Source: Ignavibacteriota bacterium | GTDB lineage: Bacteria > Bacteroidota > Ignavibacteria > Ignavibacteriales > Melioribacteraceae | Assembly (NCBI GenBank): GCA_016708125.1 | Contig: JADJGF010000001.1 | Span: forward strand, 248,001 to 312,000 | Direction of reading: 5' to 3' | Length of the DNA stretch: 64,000 bases | Shown here: one piece after another, positions 17,655 to 26,519 of the stretch | How positions within the stretch are numbered: position 1 is the first letter of the stretch | Layout of the letters: each line of letters starts with the position of its first letter | Notes under the pieces: model-generated | What the model was told of the DNA's origin: nothing | What the model saw: the letters and a program-made list of their open reading frames with translations, nothing else | Databases searched by the model: none | Position numbers and translations under genes: made by a program

Positions 17655-18308
17655 TTATTTTTGCAAACTCTTAAAATAATCTAAAAGTAGATTTCTATTC
17701 GCTTTAGAAATTTCTCTTCCTTTAATCGGGAAATTATTAAAATTTCTTGCAATTTTTCTTAATGAATGAACATTTAAAATTTCTAATTCACTTAATTTTG
17801 GCATCGGTGAATTACTAATTTTATGTTCGATAGGTTTATTAATAATTTCTTTTTTAGGTAAACTTTTTTCAACTTTTACTTCAACTTGAGATTCTACTTT
17901 TACTGAAGATACTTTTTTAATTTCTAATTCTTTAGGTTTTTCAGATTCACTTTTTTCTTCAATTTTTGCTTCAGCTTTATTTTCTATAATTTCACTTTGT
18001 ACATTTTCATTTACTAATTCATTTGAGATTGAAGCTGAATCTTCATAAAGAATTTTATCAAGATCATCATCCGGTCTTGGAATTACATGAGCGGAAACCA
18101 ATTCTCCAACTCTTTGTGCTGCTGCTGAACCAGCATCAACTGCAGATTTTACTGCGGCTGTATCTCCAACAATTTTTATTAATATTAAAGCTCCGGTAAC
18201 TTTTTCCTTACCGATAATTTTTACGTTTGCGGCTTTAACCATTGCATCTGCAGCTTCAATTGCAGCCACTAATCCTTTGGTTTCTATTAACCCTAATGCT
18301 TGATCCAT
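17655..18308 (-). CDS. microcompartment shell protein with long C-terminal extension
   Basis: A 217-residue protein. Residues 1-88 are a single BMC domain (ALGLIETKGLVAAIEAADAM, then KVTGALILIKIVGDTAAVKSA and HVIPRPDDDL), as in hexameric shell proteins. Residues 90-165 are a Glu/Lys-rich, low-complexity linker. The last 50 residues are compact: LSELEILNVHSLRKIARNF, then FPIKGREISKANRNLLLDYFK. That pattern (an L-x-x-L-R-x-x-A helix, a basic IxG turn, then K-x-x-L-L) is like a Rho-N/SAP-type nucleic-acid-binding helix-extended-loop motif. It is paired with the short shell gene 8 bases upstream. The tail may recruit cargo or bind nucleic acid; this is inference. Confidence 0.85.
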   Translation of the reverse strand: MDQALGLIETKGLVAAIEAADAMVKAANVKIIGKEKVTGALILIKIVGDTAAVKSAVDAGSAAAQRVGELVSAHVIPRPDDDLDKILYEDSASISNELVNENVQSEIIENKAEAKIEEKSESEKPKELEIKKVSSVKVESQVEVKVEKSLPKKEIINKPIEHKISNSPMPKLSELEILNVHSLRKIARNFNNFPIKGREISKANRNLLLDYFKSLQK

Positions 18309-18316
18309 AATTTTAC

Positions 18317-18595
18317 TTATTTGCGTTTTGGCAATATTAATTCAACATCCGAGTGTGGTCTTGGAATTACGTGAACAGAAACTAATTCTCCAACTCTTTG
18401 TGCTGCAGCTGCGCCGGCATCTGTAGCTGCTTTAACTGCTCCTACATCGCCTCTAACCATAACTGTAACGTAACCGCCGCCAATAATTTCTTTTCCTAAT
18501 AATTCAACTTTTGCAGCTTTTACCATTGCATCTGCAGCTTCAATTGCACCAACTAAACCTTTGGTTTCAATCATTCCAAGTGCGTCAAGTGTCAT
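18317..18595 (-). CDS. microcompartment hexameric shell protein (BMC-H, PduA/EutM-like)
   Basis: A 92-residue single BMC domain of normal length: ALGMIETKGLVGAIEAADAM at residues 5-24, KVELLGKEIIGGGYVTVMVRG, GAVKAATDAGAAAAQRVGE and HVIPRPHSDVELILP at the end. Such proteins form hexagonal tiles of the icosahedral shell; the GGG near residue 40 lies in the pore loop of the family. The start is ATG 18595 with GGGAG nine bases upstream; an in-frame TTG further up is not needed. It is the first gene of a two-gene unit with its own promoter and terminator. No microcompartment enzyme gene is adjacent. Confidence 0.95.
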   Translation of the reverse strand: MTLDALGMIETKGLVGAIEAADAMVKAAKVELLGKEIIGGGYVTVMVRGDVGAVKAATDAGAAAAQRVGELVSVHVIPRPHSDVELILPKRK

Positions 18596-18628
18596 AAAAA
18601 ATGCTCCCAAATTGGTTAAAATTTACTT

Positions 18629-18659
18629 GAAAAATAGCTTATATATTTAATAATGTCAA
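18629..18659 (-). promoter_or_regulatory. candidate promoter of the shell-protein genes
   Basis: On the minus strand TTG (18659-18657) is followed after 20 bases by TATTTTTC (18636-18629). That is one mismatch from the Bacteroidota -33/-7 pattern TTG...TAnnTTTG. The same site also reads as TTGACA-N17-TATTTT. It lies about 35 bases before the shell-protein ATG. Confidence 0.5.
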
Positions 18660-18688
18660 TTATATTTATATGAATAAATACTTGCAAT

Positions 18689-19120
18689 TCAATACTTTTT
18701 TAATGTTGATAGATAATCTTCAAGTATTACTGCAGCTGCATTTTTATCAATTAAAGATTTGTCTCTTCTTTTCTTTTTTGAGCTTACACTATTTTTAATA
18801 TGCTCCCAAGCAATTGAAGATGAATATCTTTCATCAATAAATTTTACTTGGATGTTAAATTGTTTTTCAATTTTTTCCTTAAAATTTTCAACAATATCAG
18901 ATAAATTTGTTTTTGTTCCATCTTCTTTTAGTGGATATCCTAAAACAGCAAAAGTAAAATTATATAGTTGGAATAAATTCTTTAGTTTATCAAAAAATGT
19001 GTTATTATTTTCAAATGTAATTAGAGGAATCGCAAATATTTTTAACGGATCTGAAATTGCAATTCCGATTCTTTTTTCGCCATAATCTATCGCCAGAATT
19101 CTTTCTATTTCATCTTTCAT
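18689..19120 (-). CDS. ruvX: RuvX/YqgF-type Holliday junction resolvase homologue
   Basis: About 143 residues with the YqgF RNase-H-like fold: LAIDYGEKRIGIAISD near the N terminus with the first Asp, VLGYPLKEDGTKT in the middle, IDERYSS near 100 and SLIDKNAAAVILEDYL near the C terminus with the last Asp pair. Bacterial YqgF is implicated in Holliday junction resolution and in 16S rRNA 5'-end maturation. The true start is ATG 19120, one base after the spoT stop; a TTG further upstream lies inside spoT. It closes the long minus-strand run. Confidence 0.88.
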   Translation of the reverse strand: MKDEIERILAIDYGEKRIGIAISDPLKIFAIPLITFENNNTFFDKLKNLFQLYNFTFAVLGYPLKEDGTKTNLSDIVENFKEKIEKQFNIQVKFIDERYSSSIAWEHIKNSVSSKKKRRDKSLIDKNAAAVILEDYLSTLKKY

Positions 19121-19121
19121 T

Positions 19122-21296
19122 TTACTGATTTGGCGAATCAAATCGTTCAACCAAATAAACTCCTTTTATTCTTTTCAATCTATCAATTAATCTATTTAAA
19201 TTATTTACATCTTGAATGTGAACTGCAATATGTCCGTTAAAAATTGATTCCGAAGTATTTATTGAAACTGATTTAATATTTGTATTTTGAAATCCAGCAA
19301 TCGTGTTGGAAATATCTTTTAAAATTCCAGGTCTGTCTTCTCCTTTAATCGTAATACCAGCTAAGAAAAATGAACCGGCTTCCCCGGGCCATTCAACCGG
19401 AACTAAACGATTCTCATTATTCTCAGAAAGTGATATTAAATTTTTACAATTTTTTCTATGAATTTTTATTCCTTCGCCGATTGTAATGTATCCAACTATT
19501 GGATCCCCTGGAATTGGATTACAGCATTTTGCATAATTATAGACAAAACCTTTGTGCGCACCTTCAACAACAACTTCACCAATACTTTCACGCGCAAATT
19601 TTGCAAAACTATCAAATTTTAAATCATTTAATTCTTCTTCTTTTATTTCTTCAGGATTTAAAATACCTTCCAAATCTACTTGATCTTCAGCAACTGCAAC
19701 AAAAAATTTTGAAGGATTTTCGAATTTCAATTTTTTCGTTAATTTATTTATATCATCTTGCGAAAAAACAAGTTTATATTTTTTTAATTTTCTTTCCCAA
19801 ATTTCTTTTCCGGTTTCTACAATTCTATCTTCTTCTTTCTGTATAAACTTTCTAATATTGGATTTTGCTTTATGAGTTTTAACAAATTGCAGCCAGCTTT
19901 TATTCGGATGCTGATTTTTTGAAGTTAAAATTTCCAGCTGATCACCGCTTGATAATGGACTGCTGAGCGGAACAATTTTTCCGTTAACTTTTGCTCCAAT
20001 ACAGTGATATCCAACTTTGCTGTGAATTTCGTAAGCAAAATCAACAGGAGTTGAATCGAGTGGAAGAATTTTCAAATCCCCTTTAGGAGTGAAAACATAA
20101 ATTTCATCTTGATATAAATTTAATTTGAAACTTGCTAAAATTTCGCTGCTTGCTTCATCACGAGAAACACTTTCAAAAATATCTCTAATCCAATTTACCC
20201 AATCTTCTAAATCTCTGTTTGTAGAAGACATATTTTCTTTATACTTCCAATGAGCCGCAACACCTTTCTCCGCAATTTCATGCATAGCTCTTGTTCTAAT
20301 TTGAATTTCAACAAGTTTTCCATCGGGACCAATTACAGTATTATGAATAGATTGATAATTATTTTTCTTTGGTATTGAAATAAAATCTTTAAATCTATCC
20401 GGAATTGGTCTGAATAATTGATTTATAATTCCCAAAACATAATAGCAATCATTTTGATCATTATTTTCCAGAATAATTCTAATTGCAGAAAGATCATAAA
20501 TATCTTCAAGCGGTTTATTCTGCTTAATCATTTTTTTATAAATACTGTAAAAATGTTTTGGTCGCCCACCAATATCATAGACCAATTCTAGTTCATCTAA
20601 TTTCTTTTTAATTGGTTCGGTAAAATTTTTTATGTACGCTTCTCTTTCTCTTCTTGTTTCATTAAGCTTTTTTGCAATTTCATTATATGCATCTTTATTT
20701 AAATATTTAAAAGCTAAATCCTCCAATTCCCACTTAACTTTTCCCAAACCAAATCTGTGCGCAAACGGTGCATAAATTTCTAAAGTTTCCGTTGCAATTC
20801 TTCTTTGCTTATGAGGAGTAACAAATTCCAAAGTTCTCATATTGTGAAGACGATCGGCAAATTTTACTAAAATTACTCTGACATCATTAACCATTGATAG
20901 CAATAATTTTCTATAATTTTCCGCTTGAGTAATATTATGCCCTCTAAAAACTCCGCTTATTTTTGTTACACCGTCAACAATTTCTGCAACTTCTTTTCCA
21001 AATTCCCGCTCGACAAATTCCAAACTAATATCGGTATCTTCAACAACATCGTGCAAAAGAGCGCTAACAATAGAAATATCATCCAAAGGAATTTCTTTTG
21101 CTACAATCATTGTAACGTTGTAAGGATGAAGAAAATAAGGCTCTCCGGAAGCTCTGAAGTGATTTTTATGCGCTTCATAACTTAACTTGAATGCTTTGGT
21201 TACAAGCTCTTCATTAAATGAATGAAGATTTTTTTTGCACAATCCAAGCAAATCTGATAATAAAGTATCCAATTGTATTTCATCAAGAACAATCAT
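19122..21296 (-). CDS. spoT: bifunctional (p)ppGpp synthetase/hydrolase (Rel/SpoT)
   Basis: A 724-residue long RSH enzyme. The HD hydrolase domain (about 45-200) has SALLHDVVEDTDIS and ILVKFADRLHNMRTL, so hydrolase residues are kept. The synthetase domain (about 235-350) has GRPKHFYSIYKKM, IYDLSAIRII and KGVAAHWKYKE. A TGS domain (PLDSTPVDFAYEIHSKVG, about 400-460), a helical zinc-finger-like region with YAKCCNPIPGD and a C-terminal ACT domain (about 645-724) follow. It controls the stringent response. ATG 21296 overlaps the upstream TPR gene stop as ATGA. An independent RelA is not visible here. Confidence 0.95.
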   Translation of the reverse strand: MIVLDEIQLDTLLSDLLGLCKKNLHSFNEELVTKAFKLSYEAHKNHFRASGEPYFLHPYNVTMIVAKEIPLDDISIVSALLHDVVEDTDISLEFVEREFGKEVAEIVDGVTKISGVFRGHNITQAENYRKLLLSMVNDVRVILVKFADRLHNMRTLEFVTPHKQRRIATETLEIYAPFAHRFGLGKVKWELEDLAFKYLNKDAYNEIAKKLNETRREREAYIKNFTEPIKKKLDELELVYDIGGRPKHFYSIYKKMIKQNKPLEDIYDLSAIRIILENNDQNDCYYVLGIINQLFRPIPDRFKDFISIPKKNNYQSIHNTVIGPDGKLVEIQIRTRAMHEIAEKGVAAHWKYKENMSSTNRDLEDWVNWIRDIFESVSRDEASSEILASFKLNLYQDEIYVFTPKGDLKILPLDSTPVDFAYEIHSKVGYHCIGAKVNGKIVPLSSPLSSGDQLEILTSKNQHPNKSWLQFVKTHKAKSNIRKFIQKEEDRIVETGKEIWERKLKKYKLVFSQDDINKLTKKLKFENPSKFFVAVAEDQVDLEGILNPEEIKEEELNDLKFDSFAKFARESIGEVVVEGAHKGFVYNYAKCCNPIPGDPIVGYITIGEGIKIHRKNCKNLISLSENNENRLVPVEWPGEAGSFFLAGITIKGEDRPGILKDISNTIAGFQNTNIKSVSINTSESIFNGHIAVHIQDVNNLNRLIDRLKRIKGVYLVERFDSPNQ

Positions 21297-22318
21297 TTAT
21301 TTTTTTCCAGAATTTTTTCCAATTCATTTTTCAAATCTAAAACTCTGTTCAATCTCTCATCTAATCTGTTCTTAATTTCTTCAGATTTAATATCAAAATC
21401 AAGTATTTGCAAACACAATTGATACGATTTATTATAATTTTCTAAATCAAAATATAACATTGCCATTTTATGTTTTAAGACAATGTCATTGTAAAAGTTT
21501 CTGTTTTTTAATTTTTCAACAGAAGTTAAAATTTGCTGATAAATTTCAATAGATTTTTCCTTTGAAATATCTTGATAAGCCCGAGCCAATGCCCAATTAA
21601 AATATCTCGAATTTTTATATTGCTCCAACATTTTTTTTGATAAATCAACAGCTTTCTGACTTTCATTGTTATCAATATAAATCCAAATCAATGAACTAAT
21701 TCCCAAATATTGATTATAAGATTTATGTTTAATTGATGTTTCGAGAAGTTTAATTGCTTCTTCTCTTTCATCTTTTACAAATGGCAGCCAATTTAAAGAT
21801 TTTGTTTGAGCACTTTTCCAATATTTATAAATTCCGTTTGCAATTAAAGCTTCATTAAAGTTATTATCGATTTCCAAACAATTCTGAAAACTGTGAAGTG
21901 AAAGAACGCCGTCTGCAAATGCTGAAACTAGATTAGAAGTTATCGAATTGAAGTAAGCTCTGTATCCGTAAATTGTAGCTTCAAAATAATTGTACCACAA
22001 ATTTTCACCATCAGATTTTAGTAAAATTTCAGTTTGATTTTGCGCTTCCGTTAAAATTGAATCAATATAATTTTCATTCGGTGACTTTTCATAATCAACG
22101 GATTCTGCAATATGAGCGGCGGCTAAATATATTTTTCCAAGAGGTAAATCAGAAAAATCTTTATCAATTAATTTGAATATTTTTTTTGCGGAACCGTAAT
22201 TTTCATTTAAAATATTTTGAATGCCAAGATTTAAAAGAGAATCAACTTTTTGATTTGGAAATTGCTGTCCAAATAATTGTTTAATAACAAAAAGAAAAAT
22301 TAGACTATAACGTACCAA
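21293..22318 (-). CDS. exported TPR-like protein of unknown function
   Basis: About 342 residues with helical repeats of the tetratricopeptide type: FADGVLSLHSFQNCLEID near 150, EEAIKLLETSIKHKS, ESQKAVDLSKKMLEQYKN and NYNKSYQLCLQILD. The start is uncertain because the frame is open well into upp. TTG 22318 gives VRYSLIFLFVIKQLFGQQFP, a plausible signal peptide; ATG 22336 or 22369 would add residues that spoil it. It overlaps upp by about 14 bases and spoT by 4. It is likely periplasmic, with no recognised partner. Confidence 0.7.
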   Translation of the reverse strand: MVRYSLIFLFVIKQLFGQQFPNQKVDSLLNLGIQNILNENYGSAKKIFKLIDKDFSDLPLGKIYLAAAHIAESVDYEKSPNENYIDSILTEAQNQTEILLKSDGENLWYNYFEATIYGYRAYFNSITSNLVSAFADGVLSLHSFQNCLEIDNNFNEALIANGIYKYWKSAQTKSLNWLPFVKDEREEAIKLLETSIKHKSYNQYLGISSLIWIYIDNNESQKAVDLSKKMLEQYKNSRYFNWALARAYQDISKEKSIEIYQQILTSVEKLKNRNFYNDIVLKHKMAMLYFDLENYNKSYQLCLQILDFDIKSEEIKNRLDERLNRVLDLKNELEKILEKNK

Positions 22319-22931
22319 AAGTTCTGTCTCCAGCATCACCCAATCCGGGCAGTATGAAACCGTGTTCATTTAATTCTCTATCTAATGTCGCAGTATAAAT
22401 TGGAACATCCGGATGATTTTCACTTAATTTTATTACGCCTTCCGGAGCAGCAATTAAAGATGCCATTACTAAATCATTTGCTCCTCTTTCTTTTAAAAAA
22501 GAAATTGCCGCAGATGAACTTCCGCCGGTTGCAAGCATTGGATCCAAAACAATTACTTTTGATATTTCTAAATTCTTTGGAGCTTTATAATAATAATCAA
22601 TCGGCTGTAAGGTTTTTTCATCGCGCTGTAAGCCAATATGCCCAACCTTTGCACTTGGGATCATTTCTATAAAAGAATTTACTAAGCTTAATCCGGCGCG
22701 TAAAACCGGAACCAAAACAATTTGCTTTGCAATATTGTAACCTTTTGTAATTTCAAGAGGAGTTTCAACTTCAATTTCAATCGTTTCAAATTCCTTGCTA
22801 ATTTCAATTGCCAAAGCATATGCAATTCTTCTTACTGCCAATCTAAATTGATATTCTCTCGTCTCTTTATTTCTTAAGTAAGTTATGTCTCTGCTTATTA
22901 ATGGATTTGAAACAATTTTAAGATTTTTCAT
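22305..22931 (-). CDS. upp: uracil phosphoribosyltransferase
   Basis: A 208-residue pyrimidine salvage enzyme making UMP from uracil and PRPP. The PRPP-binding loop is VIVLDPMLATGGSSSAAI near residue 125, LVPVLRAGLSLV near 72 holds the conserved Arg-Ala-Gly, and the C-terminal GLGDAGDRTFGT is diagnostic of Upp. DYYYKAPK near 112 belongs to the flexible loop. The start shares one base with the stop of the upstream flavoprotein gene, and its end overlaps the following TPR gene. Confidence 0.95.
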   Translation of the reverse strand: MKNLKIVSNPLISRDITYLRNKETREYQFRLAVRRIAYALAIEISKEFETIEIEVETPLEITKGYNIAKQIVLVPVLRAGLSLVNSFIEMIPSAKVGHIGLQRDEKTLQPIDYYYKAPKNLEISKVIVLDPMLATGGSSSAAISFLKERGANDLVMASLIAAPEGVIKLSENHPDVPIYTATLDRELNEHGFILPGLGDAGDRTFGTL

Positions 22932-24289
22932 TAAAAATTCTCCTCAATCTTTCTTCCCAAAATAGAAAGTAAATTTATAAATGGTGATAACGGCGGCGTA
23001 TAATTATAGTTTATTTTTGCCAAATTCATTACTGAAATTTCATTATAAATATAAGAACTTATAATATCTGCATAACCGGAAACTTCTTCACTCCCAATAA
23101 ATGAAGCACCCAAAATTAATTTTGAATTATTATCATAAATTATTTTTCCAAAAACTTTTGAGGAATTTGGCATTATTTTAACTTTATTATTTGCTAATGC
23201 TGTTACATATTTTGCGCTATAAAAGTTTTTAGAAGCTTGATTCCAATTCAATCCAACTTGAGCAATAAATTTATCTGCCAATTTAAATGTAGAATTTAAA
23301 ATTACTGGATCGGCAATTTTATTTCCTCCGGCTGCATTTTCTCCGGCAATATGTCCAAAGTGATGTGCATAAGTTGCCAAAGGAAAATAATCGTTTCGAT
23401 TCGTAATTTTGTTTATTATTTCAATATTGTCGCCTGCCGCATAAATATTAGGGTTGGAAGTTTTTAATTTTCTGTCAACAATCAAGCCGCCAAAACTTCC
23501 AAATTTTAGATTTGCAGATTCTGCTAAAATATTATTTGGCTTAATTCCAGCAGTTACTATAGCCAAATCAAAATCTAAAAATCTTCCTTCATTTTTTAGC
23601 TGAACAAATTTATTGCCATTCAAAATAAATTTTGTATGATTTTCTGCTGATAAGAATTTTATATTATTGTTAGTTAAAATTTCTTTAACCAAATGCTGAA
23701 TTTCTAAATCAGATGAAGGCAGCGGTAGTTTTTCTTTTTCCAAAATTGTAACTTCATAACCTTTAGTTTTCAAAGACTCCGCAACTTCAAGTCCAATATA
23801 TCCGCTTCCAACAATTAAAATTTTTTCAACTTTATTTTTTTCAATAAAAGATTTTAGTCGCAAATAATCTGTAACCGATTTATAACTAAAAACATTTTCT
23901 AGTGAAAAAGGAATTTCCGGTAATTCATTTGCTTTGGAACCGGTTGTTAAAATTAATTTATCAAAATGAATAATTTGTTTTGAATTATTTTTTCTATCAA
24001 GTACCTCAATTTCGTTTTTCTTTGAATCAATTTTACTAACAAAATTATTGATTAAAACTTTAACATTTTTTTCTTGGTAAAATTTTTCGGGCGAGTAAAA
24101 AACTAAATGATTGTAATCTTTAATTATTCCGGAAAGCAAATAAGGAAGTTCGCAAGTTCCGGTAGAGATGAATTCACCGGCTTCAATTAAAATTACTTCG
24201 GCAGAAGGATTAGTTCTTTTCGCTTTGGCAGCAGCACTTGGTCCGGCTGCATTTCCTCCAACTACAATAATTTTTTTTGAAGTTTGCAT
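22931..24289 (-). CDS. pyridine nucleotide-disulfide oxidoreductase, CoA-disulfide reductase/NADH oxidase-like
   Basis: A 452-residue FAD/NAD(P)H flavoprotein. FAD site: VVGGNAAGPSAAAKAKR at residues 9-25; NAD(P) site: ILIVGSGYIGLEVAESLK near 157; second FAD motif: IYAAGDN near 285. The single redox Cys is C46 in STGTCELPY, aligned with the lone active Cys of CoA-disulfide reductases and NADH oxidases, not with the CxxxxC pair of other reductases. The C-terminal dimerisation domain is present. It may reduce CoA disulfide or a related disulfide, or polysulfide. Bacillithiol synthesis is encoded at the other end of the window, but no direct link is shown. Confidence 0.85.
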   Translation of the reverse strand: MQTSKKIIVVGGNAAGPSAAAKAKRTNPSAEVILIEAGEFISTGTCELPYLLSGIIKDYNHLVFYSPEKFYQEKNVKVLINNFVSKIDSKKNEIEVLDRKNNSKQIIHFDKLILTTGSKANELPEIPFSLENVFSYKSVTDYLRLKSFIEKNKVEKILIVGSGYIGLEVAESLKTKGYEVTILEKEKLPLPSSDLEIQHLVKEILTNNNIKFLSAENHTKFILNGNKFVQLKNEGRFLDFDLAIVTAGIKPNNILAESANLKFGSFGGLIVDRKLKTSNPNIYAAGDNIEIINKITNRNDYFPLATYAHHFGHIAGENAAGGNKIADPVILNSTFKLADKFIAQVGLNWNQASKNFYSAKYVTALANNKVKIMPNSSKVFGKIIYDNNSKLILGASFIGSEEVSGYADIISSYIYNEISVMNLAKINYNYTPPLSPFINLLSILGRKIEENF

Positions 24290-24302
24290 TTATTTGGGAA
24301 TA

Positions 24303-24336
24303 GAAAAATAATTGAGGTTAAATATAATTATTTTTC
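24303..24336 (-). repeat. AT-rich hairpin at the end of der
   Basis: GAAAAATAATT at 24303-24313 is the exact reverse complement of 24326-24336, with a 12-base loop. It covers the der stop codon and most of the short gap to the flavoprotein gene. No T-run follows, so it may be a weak attenuator or RNA-stability element only. Confidence 0.35.
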
Positions 24337-25641
24337 TTTAAAACTTACTGTTATTGGTACGCCCCAAAAACCGAATTTTTCACGAATTTTATTTTCTAGA
24401 AATCTGCGGTAATGTTCGGGAACCTCTTTGCTGTTGCTGCAGAAAAATAAAAAGATTGGATATTTCTCACCAACTTGCGAAATAAATTTAATATTTATTT
24501 CTTTTCCTCTTTTAGTTGCCGGCGGAGGACTTTTTCTAATTTCATCAATTAAAATTTCATTTAATTCAGATGTGGGAATTTTTTTAGATCTATCAACTTG
24601 AATACTTTTTGCAAGATCAATAAGTTTATAAATTCTCTGTTTTGTTAATGCAGAAATAAAAACTATTGGAAGATAATTTATTCCTCCCAAATTAAATTTC
24701 ATTTCATCTTCAAACTTCTTAGAAGTGTTTGTTTCCTTTTCAACTAAATCCCATTTATTTACAGCTAATATAATTCCTTTTCTTCTGTGAATTGCTTCAT
24801 CAATAATTTTTTGATCTTGATTTTCCAAACCGGCTTGAGCGTCAATCATTATAATTGCAACATCACAAACACTTAATGCCCGTAATGTTCTTACGGTTGA
24901 ATAGAATTCAATATTTTCTTTTACTTTTGTTCTTTTTCTTAAGCCAGCGGTATCAACTAAAATTATTTCTTCGCCATAATATTTTAAAACAGAATCAATA
25001 CTATCTCGCGTTGTTCCGGGAATATCAGTTACAATACTTCTATCATAACCAAGAAGCGCATTTGTTAAAGACGATTTACCGACATTAGGTTTACCAAGCA
25101 AAGCAATTCTTAATCTTTTATCATCCTCAAAATCATTTTCCGGAAAATTTAAATCACTAACCAACGAATCAAGTACATCGCCAATATTTCTTCCGTTTAA
25201 AGCAGAAATATCATAAACGTGTTCTAATCCAAAAGAATAAAATTCTAATTTGTCATTTTCAAAATTTGCAGTATCGGCTTTATTAACTAAAACATAAGTA
25301 GGCTTTTTTGTTGTTCTCAGCAATGCTGCAACTTCGCTATCAAGATGAGTTACGCCAAGTCTTCCATCATTTACAAATAAAAGTGCATCTGCTTCTTCAA
25401 TTGCAATTTCAACTTGTTCCTTAATAGCAATTTCGAATTTATCATCACTTGATTTAACATAACCGCCGGTATCCATAATTTTGAAAATTTTTCCGTTCCA
25501 TTCAACTTCGCCGCTTATTCTATCACGCGTTACTCCACTTTGATCATCAACAATAGATATTTTACTTTTTGTTAATCTATTGAATAAAGTTGATTTGCCA
25601 ACATTAGGTCTTCCGACTATTACAACTAAAGGTGTTGCCAT
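24328..25641 (-). CDS. der: ribosome biogenesis GTPase Der (EngA)
   Basis: A 437-residue protein with two tandem GTPase domains and a C-terminal KH-like domain, needed for 50S assembly. Domain 1: G1 GRPNVGKSTLFN at residues 10-21, G3 DTGG, G4 NKAD. Domain 2: G1 GKPNVGKSSLTN near 188, G3 DTAGLRKR near 234, G4 NKWD near 300. The KH-like part carries PPPATKRGKEINIKF and GVPITVSFKEK at the end. Length and layout are standard. It sits only 3 bases after the DUF5683-like gene, inside a run that otherwise encodes secretion functions. Confidence 0.97.
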   Translation of the reverse strand: MATPLVVIVGRPNVGKSTLFNRLTKSKISIVDDQSGVTRDRISGEVEWNGKIFKIMDTGGYVKSSDDKFEIAIKEQVEIAIEEADALLFVNDGRLGVTHLDSEVAALLRTTKKPTYVLVNKADTANFENDKLEFYSFGLEHVYDISALNGRNIGDVLDSLVSDLNFPENDFEDDKRLRIALLGKPNVGKSSLTNALLGYDRSIVTDIPGTTRDSIDSVLKYYGEEIILVDTAGLRKRTKVKENIEFYSTVRTLRALSVCDVAIIMIDAQAGLENQDQKIIDEAIHRRKGIILAVNKWDLVEKETNTSKKFEDEMKFNLGGINYLPIVFISALTKQRIYKLIDLAKSIQVDRSKKIPTSELNEILIDEIRKSPPPATKRGKEINIKFISQVGEKYPIFLFFCSNSKEVPEHYRRFLENKIREKFGFWGVPITVSFKEK

Positions 25642-25644
25642 ATT

Positions 25645-26511
25645 TTAAAAGTTATATTTTATATTTAATTGAGGATGATATTCTTTATAAAATCCTATGC
25701 GTTCTTCTTTTACAGAAACATTTAAGTTTAGATTTTTATTAAATCTACTTGCAGTCCAAGCAGCATCGAGTGCACTAATGAAATGATTTGAAACAACTGC
25801 AATTACTGCCCACTTAGAAATATTATAAAAATCATTTGCTTTTCCTCTTTCAACTGAATAATAATCAAATTGTTCAACAAGAGGATCACCATAAACATAA
25901 GCTTTATTTGGATCATCCCCAAATTGTACCCAGCCGACATTAAACTGAGAATACTTACCGATCATTTCATAATATTGCTGATCACCTAATGGAGCTAAAC
26001 GATGTGAATAATAATTTCCGATTGCACTTTCTAATTTATTTAATTCACTCCAATCAACATTTCCATTATTGTCAAAAACATTATAAAGACTTGCATCAAC
26101 ATTCGGATTTATTGTTGCAGCATTGTGTATTGTCCAATTTGCATATCTGTAAGCGCTCCAATTTTCATTCGCATAGTTTTCAAAAAATTCAGTTTGATCA
26201 TCTCCTTTATTATCATAAATAACTGCTAAAACAATTACACCAACTTCAACTGCTGCAAAAATTCCAGCTTTTAGATAACTTTCAGAATAAACTTGTCCGG
26301 CACCGGGAATTGCAAATGACATAAGTCCCGCCAATATTGGAGTTTTCTTATTTTTCAAATTTGATGTTGAATTTAAATTTTCATCAATTAATAATTTTTG
26401 ATTTGCAATTTTTGTGTCGTTGATTAATGAACCGCTTAATAAAATTTTTTCAGAATTTTGTGAAAACAGATATGTATTAAAAATTAAAAAATAAAAAATA
26501 AATTTTCTCAT
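25645..26511 (-). CDS. DUF5683-like exported membrane protein
   Basis: A 288-residue protein with an N-terminal signal (FIFYFLIFNTYLFSQ). After residue 55 come KKTPILAGLMSFAIPGAGQVY and SYLKAGIFAAVEVGVIVLAVIYD, a Pro-Gly-Gln loop between hydrophobic segments that is typical of DUF5683 proteins. A Trp/Tyr-rich extramembrane loop and a second hydrophobic segment (WAVIAVVSNHFISALDAAW) follow; the final 30 residues look beta-rich and end in Asn-Phe. Such proteins are common in Bacteroidota envelopes, function unknown. It lies 8 bases after the metalloprotease-barrel gene. Confidence 0.65.
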   Translation of the reverse strand: MRKFIFYFLIFNTYLFSQNSEKILLSGSLINDTKIANQKLLIDENLNSTSNLKNKKTPILAGLMSFAIPGAGQVYSESYLKAGIFAAVEVGVIVLAVIYDNKGDDQTEFFENYANENWSAYRYANWTIHNAATINPNVDASLYNVFDNNGNVDWSELNKLESAIGNYYSHRLAPLGDQQYYEMIGKYSQFNVGWVQFGDDPNKAYVYGDPLVEQFDYYSVERGKANDFYNISKWAVIAVVSNHFISALDAAWTASRFNKNLNLNVSVKEERIGFYKEYHPQLNIKYNF

Positions 26512-26519
26512 ATTAATTC

